DNA of 64,000 bases from Pseudomonas cerasi (GTDB lineage: Bacteria > Pseudomonadota > Gammaproteobacteria > Pseudomonadales > Pseudomonadaceae): contig NZ_LT222319.1 of NCBI RefSeq assembly GCF_900074915.1, positions 1,175,001 to 1,239,000 on the forward strand, written 5' to 3'. Of the stretch, positions 18,445 to 27,306 are shown piece by piece. The position numbers were made by a program, and so were the translations under genes. Numbering within the stretch: position 1 is the stretch's first letter; each line of letters starts with the position of its first letter. The notes beneath the pieces were generated by a model. It saw only the letters and a program-made list of their open reading frames with translations, searched no databases and was not told where the DNA came from.

Positions 18445-19311
18445 TCAGCCCTGATCCTCGATCGGATAACGGCTGTCATTCAGGCTTTCCTTGATCTTGC
18501 GCAAATGCGGCTGAAAGTCGACACCGCGACGCAACGTCATACCCGTGGCCAACACATCGAGCACAGTCAACTGAATGATCCGCGACGTCATCGGCATATA
18601 AATATCCGTGTCTTCCGGCAGAGGAATATTCAGACTCACCGTACTGGCCTGAGCCAGCGGCGAGCCGGCTGCCGTCAGCCCCAGCACCGACGCGCCATTG
18701 GCGCGCGCGATACGCGCCACTTCCACCAACTCACGAGTACGGCCCGTATACGAAATGATCACGAACAACTCGCCGGTATGCGCCACTGACGCAATCATCC
18801 GCTGCATCAGCACATCGGCATGCGCCGTCACCGCCAGATTGAAGCGGAAGAATTTATGCTGCGCATCCAGAGCCACCGGCGCCGAAGCACCCAGCCCGAA
18901 AAAATGGATCTGCCGCGCCTGGATGAGCATGTCCACAGACTTGCTGATCAAGGCCGGGTCCAACTGCTGGCAGGCGCTGTCCAGTGACGCGATGGCACTG
19001 CCGAAAATCTTCTGGGTATAGGCCTCCGGATTATCATCCGCTTCCACCGCACGGCTGACATAAGCCGCGCCGCTGGCCAGGCTCTGGGCCAGTTGCAGCT
19101 TCAATTCCGGATAGCCGCTGACACTGAACGAACGGCAGAAGCGATTGACCGTCGGCTCGCTGACCTTGGCGGCCTGGGCAAGCGCTGCAATGCTCAGCCG
19201 CGTTGCCATCTGCGGATTGAGCAGGATGACCTCGGCCACTTTGCGTTCGGCCTTGTTCAGCTCGTCGAGTCGGCCCTGGATTTGCTCCAGGAGGTTTCTT
19301 ACGCGGTCCAT
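18445..19311 (-). CDS. hexR: Transcriptional repressor of Entner-Doudoroff genes, RpiR family
   Basis: The 288-residue product has an N-terminal RpiR-type helix-turn-helix (about 1-77; [21 protein letters not shown]) and a C-terminal SIS sugar-phosphate isomerase-like domain (about 115-250; [20 protein letters not shown] and [15 protein letters not shown]). In pseudomonads HexR binds KDPG in the SIS domain and releases zwf, edd and gap. It diverges from zwf, and the HexR-type operator in between could also give autoregulation. All three predicted operator sites in the window sit next to its known target genes. Confidence 0.95.
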   Translation of the reverse strand: MDRVRNLLEQIQGRLDELNKAERKVAEVILLNPQMATRLSIAALAQAAKVSEPTVNRFCRSFSVSGYPELKLQLAQSLASGAAYVSRAVEADDNPEAYTQKIFGSAIASLDSACQQLDPALISKSVDMLIQARQIHFFGLGASAPVALDAQHKFFRFNLAVTAHADVLMQRMIASVAHTGELFVIISYTGRTRELVEVARIARANGASVLGLTAAGSPLAQASTVSLNIPLPEDTDIYMPMTSRIIQLTVLDVLATGMTLRRGVDFQPHLRKIKESLNDSRYPIEDQG

Positions 19312-19447
19312 TCAAAGTCCTTGTCGGGGCTGATTTACCAACGGTTTTGCCTTGGGCTTTTATTAGCCCTTTAGCCTGTAGCAAAGGTGGCCTATCGTAC
19401 TGAGGGCCTGTGTTGATCACCACTGGAATATGCTTTCAGGCAGAATG

Positions 19448-19465
19448 TTGTGGTTATTACTACAT
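19448..19465. promoter_or_regulatory. HexR-type operator between hexR and zwf
   Basis: TTGTGGTTATTACTACAT contains the near-perfect inverted repeat TGTGGT-TATT-ACTACA. It resembles the gammaproteobacterial HexR motif (TGTAGT/ACTACA half-sites). The spacing is longer than in the two gap-edd sites. It lies 65 bp upstream of the zwf start. Confidence 0.65.
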
Positions 19466-19529
19466 ATGGCCTTGAGTAACGCCTTTAAAAAAGGTATTTG
19501 TAGCCTAACTTGATAAAAGAACCAACATT

Positions 19530-20999
19530 ATGCCCTTGATTACGGTTGAACCGTGCACATTTGCCCTGTTTGGTGCCTTGGGGGACCTGGCGGTACGCAA
19601 GCTGTTCCCGGCTCTTTATCAGCTTGATCGCGCTGGACTGCTGCATGAAGACACAAAAATTCTTGCCCTGGCGCGTGAACCGGGTGACGAAGAGTCGCAT
19701 CTGGCGTACATCGAAAAATCCATGCGTCGCTTCATTCCCGAGACGGAACTGGAGCCGGACAACCTGGGCCGCTTTCTGGCGCGCCTCAGCTACCTGCATG
19801 TCGACTTCCTCAAGGCCGAGGATTACGTCGCACTCGCCGAGCGCGTCGGCAATGCCGAAACCCTGATCGCCTATTTCGCCACACCCGCCTCGGTCTACGG
19901 TGCCATCTGCGAGAACCTTGCGTCGGTCAACCTCGCTGAGCGCACGCGTGCCGTACTGGAAAAACCCATCGGTCACGACCTGGCCTCTTCGCGCCGGGTC
20001 AATGACGCTGTTGCGCAGTTTTTCCCGGAAAACCGCGTTTATCGTATCGACCACTATCTGGGCAAGGACACGGTACAGAACCTCATCGCTCTGCGCTTCG
20101 CCAACAGCCTGTTCGAAACCCAGTGGAACCAGAACCATATTTCGCACGTGGAGATCACGGTGGCCGAGAAGGTCGGCATCGAGGGCCGTTGGGGCTACTT
20201 CGATCAGGCCGGCCAGCTGCGTGACATGATCCAGAACCACCTGCTGCAGTTGCTCTGCCTGATTGCCATGGACCCGCCAAGCGACCTGTCCGCCGACAGT
20301 ATCCGGGACGAGAAGGTCAAGGTCCTCAAGGCACTGGCCCCGTTTACCCCTGAGCGTCTGGCCACCCAGGTGGTGCGCGGCCAGTACACCTCCGGCTACA
20401 GCGAAGGCAAGGCGGTGCCTGGCTATCTGGAGGAAGAAAACTCCAATACCCAGAGCGATACCGAAACCTTCGTCGCGTTGCGTGCCGATATCCGCAACTG
20501 GCGCTGGTCGGGTACGCCGTTCTATCTGCGCACCGGCAAACGCATGCCGCAGAAGCTGTCGCAGATCGTGATCCATTTCAAAGAACCGCCGCACTACATC
20601 TTCGCGCCTGAACAGCGTTTGCAGATCAGCAACCGCCTGATCATCCGCCTGCAGCCTGACGAAGGCATTTCCTTGCAGGTGATGACCAAGGATCAGGGCC
20701 TGGACAAGGGCATGCAGCTGCGCAGCGGTCCCTTGCAACTGAATTTTTCCGACACCTACCGCAGCGCTCGTGTCCCCGACGCTTATGAGCGGTTGTTGCT
20801 GGAAGTCATGCGTGGCAATCAGAACCTGTTTGTCCGCAAAGATGAGATCGAGTACGCCTGGCAATGGTGTGATCAGTTGATCGCTGGCTGGAAGAAGGCG
20901 GGCGATGCGCCCAAGCCTTACCCGGCCGGAACCTGGGGGCCGATGAGCTCCATTGCCCTGATTACTCGCGACGGGAGATCCTGGTATGGCGACATGTGA
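19530..20999 (+). CDS. zwf: Glucose-6-phosphate 1-dehydrogenase
   Basis: The 489-residue product oxidises glucose-6-phosphate to 6-phosphogluconolactone with NAD(P). It has the dinucleotide motif [16 protein letters not shown] near the N terminus and the active-site signature [13 protein letters not shown] with catalytic histidine and lysine. Length matches the bacterial family. The stop overlaps pgl by 14 bp. It heads the zwf-pgl-eda operon, predicted to be repressed by HexR. Confidence 0.96.
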   Translation: MPLITVEPCTFALFGALGDLAVRKLFPALYQLDRAGLLHEDTKILALAREPGDEESHLAYIEKSMRRFIPETELEPDNLGRFLARLSYLHVDFLKAEDYVALAERVGNAETLIAYFATPASVYGAICENLASVNLAERTRAVLEKPIGHDLASSRRVNDAVAQFFPENRVYRIDHYLGKDTVQNLIALRFANSLFETQWNQNHISHVEITVAEKVGIEGRWGYFDQAGQLRDMIQNHLLQLLCLIAMDPPSDLSADSIRDEKVKVLKALAPFTPERLATQVVRGQYTSGYSEGKAVPGYLEEENSNTQSDTETFVALRADIRNWRWSGTPFYLRTGKRMPQKLSQIVIHFKEPPHYIFAPEQRLQISNRLIIRLQPDEGISLQVMTKDQGLDKGMQLRSGPLQLNFSDTYRSARVPDAYERLLLEVMRGNQNLFVRKDEIEYAWQWCDQLIAGWKKAGDAPKPYPAGTWGPMSSIALITRDGRSWYGDM

Positions 21000-21699
21000 C
21001 CTCAAGCTGCCAGCAGGGCTGGTAGCACACGATTTCGACACAGCGCAGCAACTGGCCGATGCACTGGCTGAAACTGTCGCCGAACGCCTCAAGCAGGCGA
21101 TCAGCGAGAACGGTCTGGCGACGCTGGTGGTGTCCGGTGGACGCAGCCCGGTCGCCTTCTTCCAGCGTCTGGCGGCACAGCCGCTGGAGTGGTCGAAGGT
21201 CGTCATCAGTCTGGCGGACGAGCGCTTTGTGCCGACCGAACATGCCGACAGCAATGCCGGCCTGTTGCACCGCCACTTGTTGCAGGGGCCTGTGGCGAAG
21301 GCGAAGTTTCTCGGCCTGTACAGCGTTGCGAGCAGTGTCGAGGAAGCCGCTCAGGCTGCCGATCAGGCACTGGCCGAGCTGCCACCCATTGATGTACTGA
21401 TTCTGGGCATGGGCGACGATGGGCATACCGCGTCGCTGTTCCCCAACAGCCCGAATCTGAGCGAAGCCCTTGACCTGCAAGGTGAGCGCCGCTGCCTGCC
21501 CATGCTCGCACCGAGCGTGCCGCACCAGCGCCTGACCCTGACCCGCCGCCTGCTGGCGTCGGCGCGTTCACCGATTCTGTCGGTGTCCGGTCAGGCCAAA
21601 CTCGACACTCTGCGCACCGCGCTGGCAGGCGACGACCTCGCCGAGATGCCGGTGCGTGCCTTTCTCAACCCGTCTCTCGAGATTTACTGGTGCCCATAA
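20986..21699 (+). CDS. pgl: 6-Phosphogluconolactonase
   Basis: The 237-residue product hydrolyses 6-phosphogluconolactone to 6-phosphogluconate, preventing accumulation of the reactive lactone. It belongs to the NagB/Pgl family: [16 protein letters not shown] (phosphate-binding loop), [15 protein letters not shown] and [15 protein letters not shown] (active-site acid and histidine). It starts within the last codons of zwf and precedes eda by 36 bp. Confidence 0.95.
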   Translation: MATCDLKLPAGLVAHDFDTAQQLADALAETVAERLKQAISENGLATLVVSGGRSPVAFFQRLAAQPLEWSKVVISLADERFVPTEHADSNAGLLHRHLLQGPVAKAKFLGLYSVASSVEEAAQAADQALAELPPIDVLILGMGDDGHTASLFPNSPNLSEALDLQGERRCLPMLAPSVPHQRLTLTRRLLASARSPILSVSGQAKLDTLRTALAGDDLAEMPVRAFLNPSLEIYWCP

Positions 21700-21735
21700 G
21701 CCCCGATAAGCCCCACAAACAAAGGAACCGTCGCC

Positions 21736-22410
21736 ATGACACAGAATGAAAATAATCAGCCGCTGACCAGCATGGCGAACAAGATTGCCCAGATCGACGA
21801 ACTCTGCGCCAAGGCGAAGATTCTGCCGGTGATTACCATCGCCCGTGACCAGGACGTACTGCCGCTGGCCGATGCACTGGCCGCTGGCGGCATGACTGCA
21901 CTGGAGGTGACCCTGCGCTCGGCGTTCGGTCTGAGCGCCATTCGTATCCTGCGTGAACAGCGCCCCGAGCTGTGTGTGGGCGCCGGGACCATCCTGGACC
22001 GCAAGATGCTGGCTGACGCTGAAGCGGCCGGTTCACAGTTCATCGTCACTCCCGGCAGCACGCAAGACCTGCTGCAAGCCGCGGTCGACAGCCCTTTGCC
22101 GCTGTTGCCGGGTGTCAGCAGCGCCTCGGAAATCATGATCGGCTATGCCATGGGCTATCGCCGCTTCAAGCTGTTCCCGGCTGAGATCAGTGGTGGCGTG
22201 GCAGCGATCAAGGCCTTGGGCGGGCCGTTCAACGAGGTGCGTTTCTGCCCCACAGGCGGTGTCAACGAGCATAACCTCAAGAGCTACATGGCCCTGCCCA
22301 ACGTCATGTGCGTAGGCGGCACCTGGATGATCGATAACGCATGGGTCAAGAATGGCGACTGGGGGCGTATCCAGGAAGCGACTGCGCAGGCAATGGCACT
22401 GTTTGACTGA
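21736..22410 (+). CDS. eda: KDPG aldolase
   Basis: The 224-residue product cleaves 2-keto-3-deoxy-6-phosphogluconate to pyruvate and glyceraldehyde-3-phosphate. The Schiff-base lysine is K145 in YRRFKLFPAE and the catalytic glutamate is E57 in MTALEVTLRS. A VGAGTILD segment and CPTGGVNEHNL phosphate site are also present. It ends the zwf-pgl-eda operon, which is closed by a strong terminator. Its substrate KDPG is also the HexR inducer, so Eda activity sets the induction level. Confidence 0.96.
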   Translation: MTQNENNQPLTSMANKIAQIDELCAKAKILPVITIARDQDVLPLADALAAGGMTALEVTLRSAFGLSAIRILREQRPELCVGAGTILDRKMLADAEAAGSQFIVTPGSTQDLLQAAVDSPLPLLPGVSSASEIMIGYAMGYRRFKLFPAEISGGVAAIKALGGPFNEVRFCPTGGVNEHNLKSYMALPNVMCVGGTWMIDNAWVKNGDWGRIQEATAQAMALFD

Positions 22411-22481
22411 TTTTCAGGATTTCGGAGTCAGCCCTTGCTGCTGATTCCGACAAGGAAGGTGTTGTTGGTTGTATGGCTTTT

Positions 22482-22513
22482 CGGTGCTCCCTGGTCCGGA
22501 GCACCGTTTTTTT
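22482..22513 (+). terminator. Rho-independent terminator after eda
   Basis: CGGTGCTCC-CTGGTCC-GGAGCACCG hairpin (9-bp perfect stem) followed by seven T residues, about 70 bp past the eda stop. Confidence 0.92.
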
Positions 22514-22534
22514 CTCCCCGGACCGTCTCTTTGT

Positions 22535-22774
22535 TTATCCCTTGTCCTTGAACGACTGGCGTGGACGTGTGCGCAACGGGTCCAATAGCGCGCCAAGGCC
22601 GTTGTGATCGATTTCCTGCATCGGCGCCAACAGACCTCCCAACTCTCCTTTGGGAAAGCCTTCCCGGGCGAACCAGTTCAGATAATGCCCCGGTAAATCA
22701 GCGATCAACCGACCTTTGTATTTGCCGAACGGCATTTCCTGTGTCACCAGCAGCTTGAGTTTTTCCGGATTCAT
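22535..22774 (-). CDS. DUF3820 family small protein
   Basis: The 79-residue product contains MPFGKYKGRLIADLPGHYLNW and a following FPKGELGGLLAPMQEIDHNG, the recognisable core of the DUF3820 family, sometimes annotated as a putative quorum-sensing-regulated virulence factor. It is soluble with no signal peptide. It converges with eda and stands alone between eda and the PA2169-like gene. The family resembles a small exonuclease-associated module in other proteins, but no catalytic role can be shown here. Confidence 0.85.
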   Translation of the reverse strand: MNPEKLKLLVTQEMPFGKYKGRLIADLPGHYLNWFAREGFPKGELGGLLAPMQEIDHNGLGALLDPLRTRPRQSFKDKG

Positions 22775-22923
22775 CCGCGATACGCCTGTATTTCTCTTTC
22801 AGCCAGTACGATACGTGCATTCTGCATGCAGGCCAAACGACAGATCATGCAGAAGTCACGAACGGCCAATTGTGAAAATTTCGTAAGTCATTGATTTTAA
22901 ATAGTTATTTTCGTATCAGAAAC

Positions 22924-22939
22924 TGGCACGGTGTCTGCA
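22924..22939 (+). promoter_or_regulatory. Sigma54 (-24/-12) promoter
   Basis: TGGCACG-GTGT-CTGCA matches the sigma54 consensus TGGCACG-N4-TTGC with exact spacing between the GG and GC elements and one mismatch (C for T). It lies 54 bp upstream of the PA2169-like start codon. The AT-rich stretch just upstream (22880-22915) could bind IHF. Confidence 0.72.
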
Positions 22940-22992
22940 ATTACCTATACATCGAACACTTTCGTATCAACCTGCCATTAGGAAATTATCAA

Positions 22993-23472
22993 ATGACTGA
23001 TATCAACAAAGAAACGATCTCTATCCTGAATGACCTGATCGAAACCAGCAAAGACGGTGAAGAAGGTTTCCGTACCAGCGCAGAACACGCAAAAAGCGCC
23101 CAGGTGAAATCTTTCCTCGCAAACCGCTCTACCGAAGTCGCTGCAGCCGTTCGTGAACTGCAAGCTGAAGTGACCGCACTGGGTGGCAAGCCTGAAGATT
23201 CTTCCAGCGTATCTGGCGCACTGCACCGCGCATGGGTCAACCTGAAGTCGATGGTTACTTCCGACGACGACAAGGCCGTACTGGAAGAGGTTGAAAAAGG
23301 CGAAGACGTTGCCAAGAAGGCTTACCGCGAAGCGCTGGAAAAAGCCCGTGCCAAGAACGTTTCGCCTAACGTTATCGCGCTGATTGAAAAGCAGCAGGCT
23401 GGCGTTCTGGCCAACCACGACAAAGTAAAAGCACTGCGTGACGCAGCACGTGCAGCCCACGCCGCATCGTAA
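22993..23472 (+). CDS. PA2169-like DUF2383 four-helix protein
   Basis: The 159-residue product starts MTDINKETISILNDLIETSK and is almost entirely helical, with a pattern of DUF2383/PA2169 proteins (ferritin-like four-helix bundle; EEGFRTSAEHAKSAQVKSFL, EKGEDVAKKAYREALEKA). It lacks a signal peptide. The ATG at 22993 is chosen over an upstream in-frame start because TAGGAAAT gives a good ribosome site and family members begin there. A sigma54 promoter precedes it, so expression should depend on RpoN and an enhancer-binding protein. Members are generally stress-associated; biochemical function is unknown. Confidence 0.85.
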   Translation: MTDINKETISILNDLIETSKDGEEGFRTSAEHAKSAQVKSFLANRSTEVAAAVRELQAEVTALGGKPEDSSSVSGALHRAWVNLKSMVTSDDDKAVLEEVEKGEDVAKKAYREALEKARAKNVSPNVIALIEKQQAGVLANHDKVKALRDAARAAHAAS

Positions 23473-23494
23473 TCCGATGCGTCAGCGGTAACCG

Positions 23495-23524
23495 AAAAAA
23501 CGCCAGCCAGTCTGGCGTTTTTTT
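23495..23524. terminator. Bidirectional terminator
   Basis: AAAAAA-CGCCAG-CCAGT-CTGGCG-TTTTTTT lies between the PA2169-like gene and the convergent diguanylate cyclase and can terminate both. Confidence 0.9.
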
Positions 23525-23542
23525 ATGCCCGAACGCAGCTGG

Positions 23543-25072
23543 TCAGACCGGGTCTGTCACCTTTCTGGCAACCGAACTGCGGTACTCGACCCGGTTGCGC
23601 CCATTGTCCTTGGCCTGATACAGCGCCTTGTCGGCCACCCCGAAAAATGCTTCCAGCTTGTCTCCCTGACGGACGACCTCCGAAGCGACCCCGATACTGA
23701 CCGTGATGGGATACTCGGCATTCATGAACAGCGGAAGTGCCTCCGCAGCCTTGCGGATTTTTTCCGCGATCAGCATGGCACCCGGCAAGTCTGTTTCCGG
23801 CAACACAACCACGAACTCTTCGCCGCCATAGCGTGCCACGCGGTCGCCCGGACGACGGATGCAGTATGAGATGGTCTGCGCAATCAGACGCAGCGCCTCG
23901 TCCCCGCCCTGATGGCCATGACGCTCATTGAATGCCTTGAAATGGTCTACATCGATCATCAGCAATGACAGCTGCTTGCCGGAGCGTTGCGCTCGCGCCC
24001 ATTCGACTTCCATGGCTTCGTCAAGCTGGCGGCGATTGTCAAGCCCGGTCAGACCATCTGTCGCGGCCAGGCTGGCCAGTGCATCTTCGGCACGGTGGCG
24101 CCTTCTCAGCTCGCGACACAGCAGCCAGGTCAGCCACAAAATGCCCAGACACAATATGCTGGTCGCGGAGCCGACCAGCCAGGCATTGCGCCGCCAGACG
24201 GCATACACCTCATCTTCGGATTGCCCGATCACCACGATCAGCGGCAAGTTGCCGACTCGGGAGAAGGTATACAGCCGACGAGCATTCAACTGCGTCGACA
24301 TCGCGGCAAAGCTGCCATCGCCTTCCTGAAGGATGCGCTGAAAGTTGGGGCTGTGGCTGTAATCCTTGCCGATCAACTCCTGGCCTTCCATTTCCGGGTA
24401 GCGAACGATCAGAATGCCTGAGGTATTGATCAGGTTGATGCTGCTCTCACTGCCCAGATTCTGGCTCATGAACAGGTGTTTGAAATACACCAGGCGCATC
24501 GCCGCGCTCACGACCCCCATGAACTCGCCGTTGGGTCCTGATAGGCGACGGCTGAAACTGATGCACCAGTCCTTGTAGCCCCAGCGAGTCTTGTACGGCG
24601 CGCTGACATGTAGTGTCAAAGAGCGGTCTGTTGCATGGTCCTTGAAATAGGCGCGGTCAGCGAAGTTGTCATGTCGAGGAGTGACAGACAACGAATCAGC
24701 CAATATTTCGCCGCGGTTATCGAGCAATACCAGATCGCCCTTGTAAGAGGCGGCGGTGGCGCGATCAAACAGAACAAGTTGGCGCAGTTCAGGTGACAAT
24801 TGCTGAAGGTCCGGACGCTGCCAGGCGCTGATCATGCCCTGTAGGGAAGAGTCGTAAAGTTCTGCGTTACGCATGACGTCGGCATCGATCAAGCGCACGA
24901 TATTGGACGCTGCACGTGCCGCTGTCTGTGCCGCGTCGTCGCGCTCCCGGGCCAGTAAAGACGCGACAATCGCCAGAATGGCGAGCATTGAAACCGAGCT
25001 GCCGAAAATCAATATCAGCTCCGGACGGGTCCATTTGAGCCGGGCTTGCCGAGAAAACGCAAACACCATCAT
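23543..25072 (-). CDS. Membrane diguanylate cyclase with periplasmic dCache-like sensor
   Basis: The 509-residue product has a membrane helix at about 19-41, a periplasmic sensor of about 250 residues with a PDC/dCache-like pattern (FADRAYFKDH, WGYKDWCISFSRRL, GEFMGVVSAAM), a second helix at about 297-319, and a cytoplasmic GGDEF domain. The active site is GGEEF (416-420) and an intact product-inhibition site RPGD is at 407-410, exactly five residues upstream. It should make c-di-GMP from GTP in response to a small external ligand such as an amino or organic acid; the ligand is not known. Confidence 0.92.
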   Translation of the reverse strand: MMVFAFSRQARLKWTRPELILIFGSSVSMLAILAIVASLLARERDDAAQTAARAASNIVRLIDADVMRNAELYDSSLQGMISAWQRPDLQQLSPELRQLVLFDRATAASYKGDLVLLDNRGEILADSLSVTPRHDNFADRAYFKDHATDRSLTLHVSAPYKTRWGYKDWCISFSRRLSGPNGEFMGVVSAAMRLVYFKHLFMSQNLGSESSINLINTSGILIVRYPEMEGQELIGKDYSHSPNFQRILQEGDGSFAAMSTQLNARRLYTFSRVGNLPLIVVIGQSEDEVYAVWRRNAWLVGSATSILCLGILWLTWLLCRELRRRHRAEDALASLAATDGLTGLDNRRQLDEAMEVEWARAQRSGKQLSLLMIDVDHFKAFNERHGHQGGDEALRLIAQTISYCIRRPGDRVARYGGEEFVVVLPETDLPGAMLIAEKIRKAAEALPLFMNAEYPITVSIGVASEVVRQGDKLEAFFGVADKALYQAKDNGRNRVEYRSSVARKVTDPV

Positions 25073-25278
25073 CGGTTGTTCTACCTGTAGACGAATGATT
25101 CTTGATAATCGGTTAATAAAATTATCAGTTAGGTGGGGAACTTATTGACGCGTGTATAACACGCTCCTTATAGCCCCATATGAAGGGAATGTGAATAAAG
25201 CAACTGTATTTAAAACGCTGCGAACAGACGCACACTGAGGACCGTGAAAACGGTCAATGTAGTCAGTATTTTCAGGTG

Positions 25279-26629
25279 TCAGCGAGGCAACTGGATGCCG
25301 AAGGTATTGGCGCCCTTCTCGCTGTTCACGAACACGGTGCCGCCATGCATCAAGGCAATCGCCTTGACGATGGCCAGCCCCAGGCCGTGATTGGCGCCGC
25401 TGTTACTGCGTGAGGCATCCACCCGATAAAAGCGCTCGAACAGTCTGGGTAAATGTTCCTGAGCGATTTGTACGCCCGGATTGGTCACGCTGACAGTGAC
25501 ATGGGCATCGCGGGATTCGATGTTGACTTCAATCACTTCACCAGCGCCAGTGTGCTGAACGGCGTTATGCAACAGATTGATCAGCGCGCGGCGCAAGTGG
25601 TGTTTTTCAATGGGTGCGCTGGCGTCGCCGTGGACACGGACTTGCACGTGCGCGTCTTCCAGAATGAAGTCCAGATAATCCAGCGTCGTCGCGACTTCTT
25701 CAGCCAGTGAGGTGCAGATCTGTGCCTTGACCTTGGTGCCCTGATCGGCGCTGGCCAGAAACAGCATGTCGTTGATGATCGAGCGCAGGCGCTCCAGCTC
25801 TTCGAGGTTCGACTGCAACACCTCGAAATAATGCTCGGCAGAGCGGCCACGGGTCAGCGCCACCTGGGTCTGACCGATCAGGTTGGTCAGCGGTGAACGA
25901 AGCTCGTGTGCCACATCGGCATTGAACGACTCAAGCCTCGAGTAGGCTTGCTCGACGCGTTCCAGCGTGGAGTTGAACGAGGCGACAAATTGCTCGAGTT
26001 CCGGTGGCAGCGGCGACAACTGCAAGCGTCCGGACAGCCTTGGCGGGGCGAGCTTCTGGACTTCCTGCGAAAGGCTGGTCAGCTGTCGCAGGCCAATCCG
26101 CGCGACCCAGTAGCCCAGCGCCGACGCGAGCAGAATGCCCAGCGTGGCCAGGCTGATCAAGGCGACCAGCAGCGAGTGCTGCGTGTGCCAGAACGTCTCG
26201 GTGTCGATGGCAGTCAGAAAGCGCAGGGCCGGACGCTGTTCCTTGGCGGGAAACTCGCTGACCAGCACTTTGAACGAAAACGGGTGGTCCGCCAGCTTCA
26301 GGTCGTGCATGCCCAGCGGCCCCTGTGCAAAACGACGAATGTCCGAACTCATAGAGCGGATTGTCACTCACCACCCAGAAGCGCAGGCGTTTGTCCTCTT
26401 CACTGAGCAAGGTGAGCTTGGCCTTGATCTTGCGCCAGTGTTCCGGGTTGCCGAAACGATTGACCGCCGATTCCAGCACGCTGTAGCGCGCATCCACCTC
26501 TGCACGGGGCAGCAAATCGAGGCTTTTGTCGACCTGCAGGTACAAGGCCCAGCCGATCAGCAGGAACACCACCAGTGGCACCAGCGCGAACAGCCCGCTC
26601 AGGCGCAGGGCAATCGAATCAACCCGCAC
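25279..26629 (-). pseudogene. Heavy-metal-type sensor histidine kinase, frameshifted
   Basis: Two overlapping frames encode one kinase. The N-terminal part, from a GTG at 26629 (VRVDSIALRLSGLFALVPL, membrane helix, periplasmic segment to PLYEFG), is in one frame. The rest (DIRRFAQGPLG, second membrane helix, HAMP, HisKA with VAHELRSPLTNL, HATPase with LLHNAVQHTG and GLGLAIVKAIALMHGG) is in another. The break is near 26341-26346, in codons around GAGTTCGGACATT; one extra G or two missing bases would explain it. The family is CopS/CusS/IrlS-like. It overlaps the response-regulator stop by 11 bp. A sequencing error cannot be excluded. Confidence 0.85.
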
Positions 26630-27296
26630 TGCGGTTCTCCAGCACATAGCCCATGCCGCGAATGGTGTGCAGCAGCTTGTGCTCGTGAGGGCCATCGAGC
26701 TTGGCCCGCAAGCGCTTGATCGCGACTTCGACCACATTGGTATCGCTGTCGAAGTTGATGTCCCAGACCATCTCGGCGATGGATGTCTTGGAAAGGATGT
26801 CACCCTGACGTCGGGCCAGCACACTGAGCAGCGAAAACTCCTTGGCGGTCAGGTCCAGGCGCAGGCCGGCGCGGGTCGCCTTGCGGCTGATCAGGTCTAT
26901 CCACAGGTCGGCGATGGTGATCTGCACCGGCTCGTGGCCACCGCTGCGCCGCGTCAGGGCCTGCAGGCGGGCGACCAGTTCCAGAAAGGAAAACGGCTTG
27001 CCCAGGTAATCATCCGCGCCTTCGCGCAGGCCGCGAATGCGGTCGTCGACCTGCTCGCGCGCGGTCAGCATGATCACGGGCGTCTGTTTGCGCGCACGCA
27101 GCGCACGCAACACCCCAAAACCATCCAGGCCCGGCAGCATCACGTCGAGAATGACGATCGCATGGTCATTCTCCAGCGCCAGGTGCAGGCCTTCGATCCC
27201 GTCGCGCGCCACGTCCACGGCATAGCCCTGTTCGGTCAGACCGCGACGCAGGTAGTCGGCGGTTTTCTCTTCGTCTTCGATAATCAGCACGCGCAT
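26619..27296 (-). CDS. OmpR-family response regulator (CopR/CusR/IrlR-like)
   Basis: The 225-residue product has a receiver domain (phosphoacceptor D51 in IVILDVMLPGLDGF; acidic E7-D8; lysine in LGKPFSFLEL) and a winged helix (about 130-222; SDTNVVEVAIKRLRAKLD, HTIRGMGYVLE). It is the type that pairs with heavy-metal or drug sensor kinases. It lies 10 bp after the RND pump stop and overlaps the frameshifted kinase, so the four genes form one transcript. With the kinase broken, it may be unphosphorylated or take phosphate from another donor. Confidence 0.9.
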   Translation of the reverse strand: MRVLIIEDEEKTADYLRRGLTEQGYAVDVARDGIEGLHLALENDHAIVILDVMLPGLDGFGVLRALRARKQTPVIMLTAREQVDDRIRGLREGADDYLGKPFSFLELVARLQALTRRSGGHEPVQITIADLWIDLISRKATRAGLRLDLTAKEFSLLSVLARRQGDILSKTSIAEMVWDINFDSDTNVVEVAIKRLRAKLDGPHEHKLLHTIRGMGYVLENRSAG

Positions 27297-27306
27297 CGGG
27301 CAACTC

